Assembly: GCF_000308575.1 (NCBI RefSeq)
Contig: NZ_BAFZ01000155.1
Span: forward strand, 1 to 40,036
DNA length: 40,036 nt
Reading direction: 5' to 3'
DNA from: Nocardia exalbida NBRC 100660
Lineage (GTDB): Bacteria > Actinomycetota > Actinomycetes > Mycobacteriales > Mycobacteriaceae
In this document: positions 24,524 through 32,626 of the stretch, one piece after another
How the letters are laid out: each line of letters starts with the position of its first letter
How positions within the stretch are numbered: position 1 is the stretch's first letter
Made by a program: the position numbers and the translations under genes
Notes under the pieces: model-generated
The model's input: the letters and a program-made list of their open reading frames with translations, nothing else
Databases searched by the model: none
Told to the model about the DNA's origin: nothing

Positions 24524-25186
24524 TCAGATCCGAGCCGCACGGCCACGTGCGTACGCGATGACGTTCTCCGCGTAGGCCGCCTCGTCTCCGTCCGCGAAGC
24601 ACGACCGGAATCGGACGAACGCTTTGTCCAATTCCGGTCCGGGACCGCGCTCGGCGAGCAGAACGACGATCGCCTCCAAGGCTTCGATCCGCGGGTCCGG
24701 AAGGGCCAGCAGTTCGTCGAGGTACCGGCCCCGTTCCAGCAGGCGCAGCCCACGGCGCGCGCAGGCGTGCACGCGCCGGGGCAGTGCGGCGCGGATGGCG
24801 TCGACGTCTGCTTGCAGCACCTGGCCCGGTTGTGCCGGATCGGCCTGGAGGGACCACAACTCGGTCGAGTCGTCCGCCATACCGTGGTCGTCGATCAGCC
24901 CGGGGCCGGTCGCCTGCTCGAGCGGCGCGAGTGGGAGACCCCGCTGCGCGTTACGCCAGTTACAGAACTCCCACCAGGCGATGGGTGTAGCACTCGGGTT
25001 CAAGCCGAACTTCAACTCCTGCCGGCCGCCGGTCCAGGTACGCAAGGTCCGGGTGCGGCCGACCGAGGCCACTCCGCCCGGCGCGACCCGGATCCACACG
25101 GCTTCGGTCCCCTCGAAGCCATAAGGCTGCAGCAGTTTTCGCGCGTCGCGCGTCAGTCGGCGCAGCGCCGCGTCCGGTCCGGCCAT
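24524..25186 (-). CDS. Probable DUF4304-like protein
   Basis: A 220-residue protein. The N-terminal section (LRRLTRDARKLLQPYGFEGT, then VWIRVAPGG, then a strand block with TWTGGRQELKFGLNPS) resembles DUF4304, in which a 'large helix - GF - strand' unit is followed by a beta sheet. The C-terminal half is helical (VDAIRAALPRRVHACARRGL, then ERGRYLDELLALPDP). The function of DUF4304 is unknown; some members occur in polymorphic-toxin immunity loci, but no toxin gene is nearby. Divergent from the CDF transporter with 126 bp between. Family assignment is tentative. Confidence 0.65.
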   Translation of the reverse strand: MAGPDAALRRLTRDARKLLQPYGFEGTEAVWIRVAPGGVASVGRTRTLRTWTGGRQELKFGLNPSATPIAWWEFCNWRNAQRGLPLAPLEQATGPGLIDDHGMADDSTELWSLQADPAQPGQVLQADVDAIRAALPRRVHACARRGLRLLERGRYLDELLALPDPRIEALEAIVVLLAERGPGPELDKAFVRFRSCFADGDEAAYAENVIAYARGRAARI

Positions 25187-25312
25187 GCCAGCAGATTAAC
25201 GGCAGGCACCGACACGCGGGATCAGTGAGCCTGAGCGCCGCACGCTCCGCGGATCCCGCCACCGCGCCGCGCGCTCCCGATGATCCGCGCGGTTCATGCC
25301 ACACTGGCGTAG

Positions 25313-26281
25313 ATGGAGCGAGTCAACGCTTTCCACGACGAGAAATCCTCGCCCGCGTCCGGCGGGGAGAGCACACGCACCGTGATCGTCGCCTTCGGCG
25401 CCAATATCGCGGTAGCGGTGGCCAAGACGGTCGCCGCGACGCTCTCCGGCTCGGCGTCGATGGTCGCCGAGGCCGCGCATTCGTGGGCGGACACCGGCAA
25501 TCAGATCTTCCTTCTCGTCGCCAACCGTCGAAGCGCGCGTACTGCCGACGCCGAGCGGCCCCTCGGATATGGGCGGGAGGCGTATGTCTGGTCGTTGCTG
25601 GCGGCGGTCGGGCTCTTCGTCGCGGGCGCCGCGGTGTCCGTTTGGCACGGCATCACCGAACTGCTGCACGAAGGACAGGGCGAGCAGGACTACGCGATCG
25701 CCTACCTCGTGCTCGGGATCGCCTTCGTCTTGGAGGGAATTTCATGGCTACAGGCGACCCGGCAGCTCGGCGGCGAGGCCGGGAATTTCGATCAAGACAT
25801 CCTGGAATATGTGCTGAAGACCTCCGATCCGACCTTGCGCGCGGTCTTCGCCGAGGACAGCGCCGCCCTGATCGGCATCGTCATCGCCTTCGCGGGAATG
25901 GGCCTGCACCAGCTCACCGGCGCGGCGGTCTGGGACGCGCTCGGATCGGTGCTCGTCGGTGTGCTGCTCGGAGTGATCGCCGTAGTGCTCATCGACCGTA
26001 ACCGCCGCTTCCTGACCGGCGAACCGGCCTCGCCCGACCTCCGCGCCGCCGTGGCCGCCCGCATCGAGGAGATGCCCGAAGTGGCCGCGGTGCGCTTCGT
26101 GCGCCTGGAATACGTCGGCCCGCGCCAAGTCTTCCTGGTCGCCAGCGTCGATCTGGTGGGCGACCCGCCGGAGTCCAGCATCGCCCGCACTCTGCGCGCT
26201 CTCGAACGCGAACTCGAGCGCAACCCGCATATCGCCGACGCGGTCCTCACGATCGCCGCCCCGGAGGACGCCGAGACGTAG
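25313..26281 (+). CDS. Cation diffusion facilitator (CDF) metal transporter
   Basis: A 322-residue inner-membrane antiporter that exports divalent metals such as Zn, Fe or Mn. Six hydrophobic segments precede a cytosolic ZT-dimer domain (about 218-310, GEPASPDLRAAVAARIEEM onward). The TM2 metal motif is H56 and D60 in AEAAHSWADTGNQ. TM5 reads FAEDSAALIGIVIAFAGM rather than the classical HxxxD, as in the ZnT9-like branch of the family, so metal choice or mechanism may differ. A cytosolic YGREAYVWSLLAAVGLF segment begins TM3. No regulator is adjacent, and the gene ends before a sigma-factor promoter. Confidence 0.92.
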   Translation: MERVNAFHDEKSSPASGGESTRTVIVAFGANIAVAVAKTVAATLSGSASMVAEAAHSWADTGNQIFLLVANRRSARTADAERPLGYGREAYVWSLLAAVGLFVAGAAVSVWHGITELLHEGQGEQDYAIAYLVLGIAFVLEGISWLQATRQLGGEAGNFDQDILEYVLKTSDPTLRAVFAEDSAALIGIVIAFAGMGLHQLTGAAVWDALGSVLVGVLLGVIAVVLIDRNRRFLTGEPASPDLRAAVAARIEEMPEVAAVRFVRLEYVGPRQVFLVASVDLVGDPPESSIARTLRALERELERNPHIADAVLTIAAPEDAET

Positions 26282-26335
26282 GCTGCCCGGGACTCGCGAC
26301 GACGCACCGATGTGACGTGCGCCACCGCCTCCCCC

Positions 26336-26362
26336 TGTTACGAAACGGCGCGGCCCGGCGTC
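26336..26362 (+). promoter_or_regulatory. ECF41-type promoter upstream of sigJ
   Basis: TGTTACG (26336-26342), a 16-bp spacer and CGTC (26359-26362) closely match the published ECF41 promoter pattern TGTCACA-N16-CGTC. It lies 39 bp before the sigma-factor ATG, consistent with autoregulation. The match is by eye. Confidence 0.5.
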
Positions 26363-26401
26363 TAGTGGGTGAGCCAGTCGAGACGGAACAGGAGCCACAC
26401 C

Positions 26402-27324
26402 ATGGCCGGTACATCGCGGCGCACGCCCGGCGAAGCCGACGACCGCCCCGCCCCCGCTACCGAGGCGTTCGTCGCCCATCGGAATCTGCTGTTCACCGTC
26501 GCCTACGAGATGCTCGGCTCCGCCGCCGACGCCGAGGACGTCCTGCAGGAGACCTGGCTGCGATGGGCGGGCGTCGATCTCGGCATCGTCCAGGATCAGC
26601 GCGCGTACCTGGTCCGGATCGTCACCCGCCAGGCCCTCGACCGGCTGCGCGCGCTCGGCAGGCGCAAGGAGTCCTACGTCGGGCCGTGGCTGCCCGAGCC
26701 GCTGCTCACCGCGCCCGATGTGGCCGAGGACGTCGAACTGGCCGACAGCGTGTCGATGGCGATGCTGCTGGTGATGGAGACCTTGACGCCGATCGAGCGG
26801 GCGGTGTTCGTCCTGCGCGAAGTGTTCGATCTGGCCTACGACGAGATCGCCGAGGCGGTGGACAAGAGCCCGGCCGCGGTCCGCCAGCTCGCGTACCGGG
26901 CGCGGGCGCACGTCGCCGCACGCCGACCCCGCGCGGAGTCGTGTCGGCGACCGAGACGCGCAACGCGCTCGAGGCGTTCCAGCGAGCGATCGAAACGGGC
27001 GATCTGCAGAACCTGCTCGACATCCTCGCACCGGATGTGGTCCTGCTCGGTGACGGCGGCGGCGTCGTACAGGCCGCGCTGTCACCCGTCGTGGGAGCCG
27101 ACAGGGTGGCCGGTGTACTGGCTGCCGGATTGGGCAGTTTCGCCGCGTCGGTAAGGCAGCCTGCGCAGGTCAACGGCTATCCCGCGCTGATCATCCGGCG
27201 GGACGGCGAGATCGACACCGTCTTGGCGCTGCGCATCGACGACGGACTCGTCACCGGGCTCTACGCCGTGCGCAATCCCGAGAAACTCTCCCGTATGCAG
27301 CGCGAAACCGCCCTGTGCCGCTGA
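26402..27324 (+). CDS. sigJ: ECF41 (SigJ-family) sigma factor, frameshifted before its SnoaL-like domain
   Basis: An RNA polymerase sigma factor of the ECF41 group. Region 2 includes HRNLLFTVAYEMLGSAADAE and DVLQETWLRWAG; region 4 includes LTPIERAVFVLREVFDLAYD and EIAEAVDKSPAAVRQLAYRA. The linker has the ECF41 signature WLPEP. The family's C-terminal NTF2-like domain is present but in another frame: it starts at about VSATETRNALEAFQ (codon at 26941) and carries GDGGG and NPEKL, the other ECF41 motifs, ending at 27324. The frame changes by -1 within about 26921-26940, near a CCCC run. As written, translation from 26402 ends at 27154 with an unrelated 70-residue tail. The start has AGGAG upstream. 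Cause: mutation, sequencing error or, less likely, programmed shift. The downstream NAD(P)-binding gene is a typical partner. Confidence 0.85.
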
Positions 27325-27794
27325 CGTCAGGACCGGGCGCACCGGCCGCCACTGTTTCCTGGGGATGTGCGACCCGGCCGGTCTGCGGAATCGTTGATCG
27401 CCACTGCTGTTTTCACGGGCGGGCCACTCCCGCCATGACCAGCTGAAGATAGGCATCGTCGATCTCGCCCGCGCCGAAGAACTCGGTGAGCGCGGCGCGT
27501 TCGATCGCTCCGCGTTCGGCGGCGTGCACCAGGCCGAGCGCCGCAGGATCCTGCGGGCCACCGCGCCGAATCAACCGGACTTCCACCGTGCAACGTCGGC
27601 CCCCGGCCGCCTCTCCGGTCTCTCGGCCGGAACGAACCGATAACGGTTCCGTCATGTGGGTCGGCAAAGCCGCCCTGCCGCCGGTCGCCGGTGGAATGCT
27701 TCGACCGCGGACGGTCGGTCGACTGCTCGTGGCGCACGGCCACCCGCCATGAACCGCCGGAATGGCCGGTGACACAACGGGAAAGGCGGGAACC
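27325..27794. other. Gap between sigJ and the NAD(P)-binding gene with dyads and a possible small ORF
   Basis: This 470-bp stretch holds a perfect 16-bp palindrome CCGCAGGATCCTGCGG at 27541-27556 and a hairpin GAACCG-ATAA-CGGTTC at 27634-27649, both possible regulatory sites ahead of the 27795 gene. No copy of the TGTCACA-N16-CGTC motif was found before 27795. A short protein-like frame on the minus strand is listed separately. Confidence 0.45.
27413..27586 (-). CDS. Possible small ORF or gene remnant
   Basis: A 57-codon frame from a GTG, ending at 27413. It reads like protein (RGGPQDPAALGLVHAAERGA, then ALTEFFGAGEIDDAYLQLVM) rather than frame noise, but it has no good ribosome site and the frame stays open upstream without recognisable content. 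It may be a small gene or the end of a lost one. No family recognised. Confidence 0.3.
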   Translation of the reverse strand: MEVRLIRRGGPQDPAALGLVHAAERGAIERAALTEFFGAGEIDDAYLQLVMAGVARP

Positions 27795-28535
27795 ATGCAG
27801 ATCACAGTGCTCGGCGGAACCGGGCGGATCGGCTCGCAGGTGGTTCGGAAGCTGACCGCTGCCGGGCACGAGGCCGTCCCCGCGGCGATGTCCACCGGTG
27901 TAGACCTGATCACCGGGAAAGGCCTGGACCAGGCACTGGAAGGCGCCGAAGTCGTGATCGACCTGGCGAACTCGCCGACCTTCGACGAGGCCTCCCTCGA
28001 CTTCTTCCGCACCTCCATGGACAATCTGCTCGCCGCCGGGCAGACCGCAGGTGTCCGCCACCAGGTCGTCCTCTCGATCGTGGGAGTCGACCAGGTGCCC
28101 CAGCTGGACTACTACCGGGCCAAGAGTCTGCAGGAGGAGCTGCTCCGGCAGGGGCCCACGCCGTACTCCATCGTTCGCGTCACCCAGTTCTTCGAATTCA
28201 TGGACGCGGTGCTGTCGTGGACCGCCGACGGCGGCACCGTCCGCCTGCCCGCCACCCCGATCCAGCCGATCGCCGCCGCGGACGTCGTCGACGCGGTCGT
28301 CGAGGTCGCCACCGGCGAGCCCTTGCTGGGCATTCGTAACTTCGCGGGGCCGGACGTCTTCACCCTCGACGAACTCGGCAGGCTCACCCTGGCCGCCCAG
28401 CACGACGACCGGACCGTCGTCACCGACGACAGTGCGGGCATGTTCGCCGCCGTCACCGGAGATGTGCTCACCGCGGGGCCGGACGCACGCCTGGCATCGA
28501 CGCACTACCGGGATTGGATCCGAGAAGCGCACTGA
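27795..28535 (+). CDS. NAD(P)-binding SDR/NmrA-like oxidoreductase
   Basis: A 246-residue atypical short-chain dehydrogenase of the NmrA/NAD(P)H-binding type. It starts MQITVLGGTGRIGSQVVRKL with the glycine motif GGTGRIG at 7-13, has VVIDLANSPTF at the cofactor edge, a catalytic-type YYRAKSLQEELL (Y-x-x-x-K pattern) and TPYSIVRVTQFFEFMD. These proteins reduce quinones or sense NADPH. GAAAGGCGGGA before ATG 27795 sets the start. Genes of this kind are regular companions of ECF41 sigma factors, so the upstream sigJ is its likely regulator. Confidence 0.9.
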   Translation: MQITVLGGTGRIGSQVVRKLTAAGHEAVPAAMSTGVDLITGKGLDQALEGAEVVIDLANSPTFDEASLDFFRTSMDNLLAAGQTAGVRHQVVLSIVGVDQVPQLDYYRAKSLQEELLRQGPTPYSIVRVTQFFEFMDAVLSWTADGGTVRLPATPIQPIAAADVVDAVVEVATGEPLLGIRNFAGPDVFTLDELGRLTLAAQHDDRTVVTDDSAGMFAAVTGDVLTAGPDARLASTHYRDWIREAH

Positions 28536-28580
28536 ATCCGTTACGCCACCGAACGGCGCCTCGCGCAGGAGTCGTGGCGC

Positions 28581-31500
28581 TCAGGCGAACGGCCAGCGGG
28601 TCAGCCGGTCGTCGGCGCGCGACTCGTAGGGCCGTGCACCGAGTGCGCGCGCCCGGTGCCGCGCCGCGACCACCTCGTCGTGCGCGCCGGGCAGACCGAG
28701 GATTCCGCGCGCGGTACCGCGATAGAGCCCGGACGGCCCGAGGCACACCAGTCCGGGCCATTGCACGAGCAGCATCTCACCCCACCCCTGGGTCAGCGGC
28801 TCGAGTTCGGCGGTGAGCTCGGCCACCCGGTCGCGCCACCGCGGCGCGCCCTGTCCCACCACGAGCAGCGCCTCAAGCAGCAGCGGTACCCGCACCACGA
28901 CCCGCGGGCCGTGCCACCTCCCCGGCAGGGCGACAACCGACTCGATCGACGACATCGCCCGGTCGTGGTCACCCATCTCCGCCGCGGCCATCGCGACCAC
29001 CAGCGCGAAGTCCTCGTCGAAGTCCTCGGCCATGCGGTCGGCGGCGGCCAGCACCTCGGCGAGGCGTCCCCGGTGCCACAGTTCGATCGAACTGCTCGTC
29101 AGCACCGAGGCATCGGCGAGCAACCGGGCCTGATCGTCGACCGTCCCGAGATCGGCGGCGAAATTCGTCATCAGCGTCCGGGACCGCTGGTAGTCGCCAC
29201 GCAGCACGGCGAGCATCACCTGCCACCACAGCTGGGTCGCCGCGAGGTCGGTGCCGCCGCCGGAAGCGAGCCGGGCGAATTCGGCCGACAGCCTGCGGAC
29301 CAGTCGCATATCGCCCGCTTCGAGGGCACAGACACGGCGCAGATGGATCGCCGTCGCCCGCGCCGTGCGGTCGTGGCCCGCGAGTTCTTCCAATTCCTCG
29401 GCGATCTTGCGCCGGTCGGCGACGGTCGTCGGGTCCCAGGTACACACGAACTCGGCCAGCAGCACCTGCGGCCACGACCGGCTGCCCGGTGCGCTTCGCG
29501 CCCGCGCGTGGGTCAAGACGTCGAGATCGCCCGCGAGACCGTGAATCGCACGGTCGGCGGCCTCGATCGCCTCCACCTCGGCGACCAGATCTGCGTCGAG
29601 ATCGAGGCGATGGGCCAATGCCTGTGCTCGCAGCCCCGACGAACCGGCCTGCACCACACCGTAGCCGGAGAAGTACCCGGCGACGCCGCGGGGCGCGGCC
29701 AGCAGCGCGGTTCGCGCCAGCCCGGCCCAGTCGCCGCGCTCACCGCAAAGCCGCCCGGCCCGGTCGAAACACGCGGCGGCCGCGTCGAAGTGGCCGAGGC
29801 GGTTGTGCGCCTGTCCGGCGAGCCGATCCAATTCGATGGACAACTCCACGTCGCCGGAGCCCGCGTGCCGGATCCCGCGCGCGGCGAGTTCGGCGCATTC
29901 GGTAGCCGCGTCGCGCCGCAGTGCGTCCCGCGCCGCGGCGGCGCAGGCCTGCGCCGCGGCGGGGTCCAGCGAATCGAGCGCGGCGGCGCTGCGATGCAAT
30001 GCCCGCGCTGCGAGCGCATCGGGCCGCAGGTCGGCCAGCGCGTCCGCGATCCGTTTGTGCAGCAGGGCGGTTCGTACCTCACCGATCGTGGCCAGCACGG
30101 CGGCGCGCACGAGTTCATGCCCGAAGGCGACGGCGCCCTCCTCGACCGACACGACTCGCGCGGCGACGAGCTCACCGATCCGTTCGTCGAATCGCGGCGC
30201 GCCGTCGGCGGCTGCGGCCAATCCGACCGGGGCGTGCGGGCCGATGACGGCCAACACCTCGGCGAGCGCCCGCGCCGCAGGCGAAACGGCGCCCAGCTTC
30301 GCCGCTGTGATCTCGGTCGCCGCCCCACCGACATCCAACCGGCGACCGGTTCGGACGAGATCGCACAGTTGCGCCGCGACGAACGGGCTGCCGCCGCTGA
30401 CCTGGACGATCTGGGCACGCACCCGCGGACCGGCCGAACTCACGTCGGCGCGCACCAATTCGTCCACCGCGGCGTCCGACAACGGCGGAAGGTCCACCGC
30501 GACATGGGCGCCCGCGGAGTACAGCAACCGCACCGCGGCGTCCACCTCGGCCGGGAGCGGCTCGGGCCGCACGGTGAGCAACAGCAGGACCGGATGGGCG
30601 CGCAGTACACGCATGGCCGCCGCGATCATTCGCACCGAGTCGGGATCGGCCCACTGCACGTCGTCGATGATCGCGACCATCCGGCCGGTCTCCCGCATCA
30701 CCTCCGCGAAGAGCGCGGCGAGCGCCCGCGGTGTCGGGATCTCGGGAACCGCGCGCCCGGCCAGCGCCGCCTGATCCAGCCACGGCGTGAGCGTCGCCAG
30801 AGCCGGGGAACCCACTCCGCTGCTGCCCGCAGTGAAGAAGGCCGCGTCGCCGTGGCGTCGCACGGTGTCCTCGATGACGGCCGTCTTGCCGATGCCGGGT
30901 GCGCCGCGCACGGTTACGACGGTCAATCCCCGTTGTGACCGGTCGCGGGCACGGTCGAGGACTGCGGCGATGTCGTCGCGTCCGACGAGTGCCGAGCGCC
31001 CCGGCGGCGAGAGCGTCGGCGGGTTGCGGATCTCGTGCTCGATCCGGGTGGTGTCGGGCGCGGGATCGAGCCCCAACTCTTCGCGCAGCGAGCGCCGCAA
31101 CCGGGTGAGCATGTCGAGCGCCTCCGGAATCCGTCCGCAGTCGCGCAGCGCCAGCGCCAGCAGCCGTGCCGTGCCTTCCCGATGCGGATGCCGCTCGCGT
31201 TCGTCGGTGAGCAGGGTGACCGCCTGCCGGGCCCGGCCCAGCACGATCAATCCCTCCGCGCACAACTCGACCAGTTCCGATCGCAACTCGTCCAGACGCG
31301 TGCGCTCGGGGGCGAGTTCGGCGATGTCGCCGACATCCGGCAGCGCGTCGCCGCGCCACAGGCGCAACGCGCGCTCGAGTAGATCCACGGTGCGTTCGAT
31401 GTCACCATCGGCGTGTGCCGCCCTTGCGTCCCTGGACAGCACGTCGAGCAGGTCGAGGTCGGTGCCCGAGCCGCCGCACCGCAGCGCGTAGCCGTTGGGG

Positions 31501-31787
31501 CCCGTCTCGATCCGGACGTCCGGGAGTGGCCGCAGCGCCCGGCGCAACCGTGACACATAACCCTGGAGGGTGACCAGGGCGCTGTCGGGTGGTTTTCCGC
31601 GCCAGAGCAATTCGCACAGATAGTGCGCGCTACGGGCGGTGCGTTCGGCCGCGAGGATGACCAGGAGATCGGCGTGTTTGCGCGCCGGGATGGCGATGCG
31701 GGCGCCGTCCGGGCCGCGCACCTCCAGCGGACCGAGCACCGCGATGGCGGGTGAGTCGTCGCCGGACCCGCCGCGCACCAGCGTCAC
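28581..31787 (-). CDS. SARP/BTAD-domain AAA ATPase transcriptional regulator (AfsR-like)
   Basis: A regulator of about 1068 residues. The N-terminal winged-helix Trans_reg_C domain (about 15-100, from AIAVLGPLEVRGPDGARI to RIETGPNGYALR) is followed by a bacterial transcriptional activator domain (about 105-255, ending SLREELGLDPAPDTTRIEH), an AAA ATPase with Walker A GAPGIGKT at about 295-302 and Walker B-like MVAIIDDVQWADPD, and a long TPR-like helical C-terminus. No LuxR end is seen. SARP-type activators switch on secondary metabolism or development; no biosynthetic cluster is visible nearby. The start is uncertain: GTG 31787 leaves only 27 bp to the divergent gene, while other GTGs lie at 31778 and 31739. 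Confidence 0.9.
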   Translation of the reverse strand: MTLVRGGSGDDSPAIAVLGPLEVRGPDGARIAIPARKHADLLVILAAERTARSAHYLCELLWRGKPPDSALVTLQGYVSRLRRALRPLPDVRIETGPNGYALRCGGSGTDLDLLDVLSRDARAAHADGDIERTVDLLERALRLWRGDALPDVGDIAELAPERTRLDELRSELVELCAEGLIVLGRARQAVTLLTDERERHPHREGTARLLALALRDCGRIPEALDMLTRLRRSLREELGLDPAPDTTRIEHEIRNPPTLSPPGRSALVGRDDIAAVLDRARDRSQRGLTVVTVRGAPGIGKTAVIEDTVRRHGDAAFFTAGSSGVGSPALATLTPWLDQAALAGRAVPEIPTPRALAALFAEVMRETGRMVAIIDDVQWADPDSVRMIAAAMRVLRAHPVLLLLTVRPEPLPAEVDAAVRLLYSAGAHVAVDLPPLSDAAVDELVRADVSSAGPRVRAQIVQVSGGSPFVAAQLCDLVRTGRRLDVGGAATEITAAKLGAVSPAARALAEVLAVIGPHAPVGLAAAADGAPRFDERIGELVAARVVSVEEGAVAFGHELVRAAVLATIGEVRTALLHKRIADALADLRPDALAARALHRSAAALDSLDPAAAQACAAAARDALRRDAATECAELAARGIRHAGSGDVELSIELDRLAGQAHNRLGHFDAAAACFDRAGRLCGERGDWAGLARTALLAAPRGVAGYFSGYGVVQAGSSGLRAQALAHRLDLDADLVAEVEAIEAADRAIHGLAGDLDVLTHARARSAPGSRSWPQVLLAEFVCTWDPTTVADRRKIAEELEELAGHDRTARATAIHLRRVCALEAGDMRLVRRLSAEFARLASGGGTDLAATQLWWQVMLAVLRGDYQRSRTLMTNFAADLGTVDDQARLLADASVLTSSSIELWHRGRLAEVLAAADRMAEDFDEDFALVVAMAAAEMGDHDRAMSSIESVVALPGRWHGPRVVVRVPLLLEALLVVGQGAPRWRDRVAELTAELEPLTQGWGEMLLVQWPGLVCLGPSGLYRGTARGILGLPGAHDEVVAARHRARALGARPYESRADDRLTRWPFA

Positions 31788-31814
31788 ACCAGCGCCCTGG
31801 TCGACTCTTGGCTC

Positions 31815-32555
31815 ATGACACACACGCAAGCACTCCTGCCAACCCCGGCCACCGGCGACGATGGGACCGTCGGCGGCCCCTCTCGCGAGACTGTAACGCG
31901 GATGTGCGGCGCCGCGCTGACCATCTGCGGCGCCCTGTGCATCGCGGGCGGCTCACTGCACCCGATCGTCGCGGGGGAGGGCCATTCGGTCGAAGCGCTC
32001 ACCAGTCCGGGTACGCCGATCGCGCAGATCCTGCTCGGTATCGGAACCGTCCTGCTGGTGTTCGGCCTGCCCGGCATGTACGCGTGGCTGCGGCCGCGAC
32101 TGGGCGCGGCCGGGTTCGTCGGCACGGTCGCCTACCTGCTCGGCAATATCGTCACGGCGACCGGACATCTCACCGTCGAACTGTTCGTCGCCTACCCGTT
32201 CGCGTCCGATCCGTCGACCGCGCACCTGATCGCGGACAACGACAACATGATCGACACGACCGCGTTCGCGCTGTTCAACTCGATCGGCGGCCTGGTCATG
32301 CTGGCCGGAATGGGCCTGCTGGGCGCGAGTCTGCTACGCCACCACGCGATTCCGCGCTGGATCGCGGTGCTCACGCTGCTCGGCATGGCCGGCTTCTTCC
32401 TCCCCATCCCCGCCACCCAGGGGTTGTCCGGATTCATCTACGAGGCGCCGCGCGGCATCGCCGTCGCCGCCATCGGCGTCCTGATGCTGCGCAGGCCGGG
32501 CGGATTGCGTCGCTGGGCGAAGCGCACGCGTCCGGCCGCACCGCCGACCGCGTGA
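31815..32555 (+). CDS. Multi-spanning membrane protein of unknown function
   Basis: A 246-residue protein with about six hydrophobic segments: CGAALTICGALCIAGGSLHP, AQILLGIGTVLLVFGLPGMY, FVGTVAYLLGNIVTATGHL, LFNSIGGLVMLAGMGLLGAS, WIAVLTLLGMAGFFLPIP and GIAVAAIGVLMLRRP. No family motif recognised. Start 31815 has no clear ribosome site and an alternative ATG at 31905 begins just before TM1, which would leave a normal promoter gap to the divergent SARP regulator. The regulator may control this gene. It ends at a strong bidirectional terminator. Confidence 0.8.
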   Translation: MTHTQALLPTPATGDDGTVGGPSRETVTRMCGAALTICGALCIAGGSLHPIVAGEGHSVEALTSPGTPIAQILLGIGTVLLVFGLPGMYAWLRPRLGAAGFVGTVAYLLGNIVTATGHLTVELFVAYPFASDPSTAHLIADNDNMIDTTAFALFNSIGGLVMLAGMGLLGASLLRHHAIPRWIAVLTLLGMAGFFLPIPATQGLSGFIYEAPRGIAVAAIGVLMLRRPGGLRRWAKRTRPAAPPTA

Positions 32556-32580
32556 CCGGGCCACCCGGGGTGGAGCCGGA

Positions 32581-32620
32581 ATGTCGTCACCGCCGCTGAT
32601 CCCGGCTGCGGTGACGACAT
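32581..32620. terminator. Bidirectional terminator hairpin
   Basis: ATGTCGTCACCGC and GCGGTGACGACAT form a perfect 13-bp stem with a 14-base loop, between the convergent stops at 32555 and 32627. Confidence 0.82.
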
Positions 32621-32626
32621 CCGGGC

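Noticed and set aside
28656..30938. 760-codon open frame antisense to the SARP regulator
   Set aside because: Gln/Gly/Arg/His-rich composition typical of the opposite frame of G+C-rich genes; no motif, while the minus-strand frame is a complete regulator.
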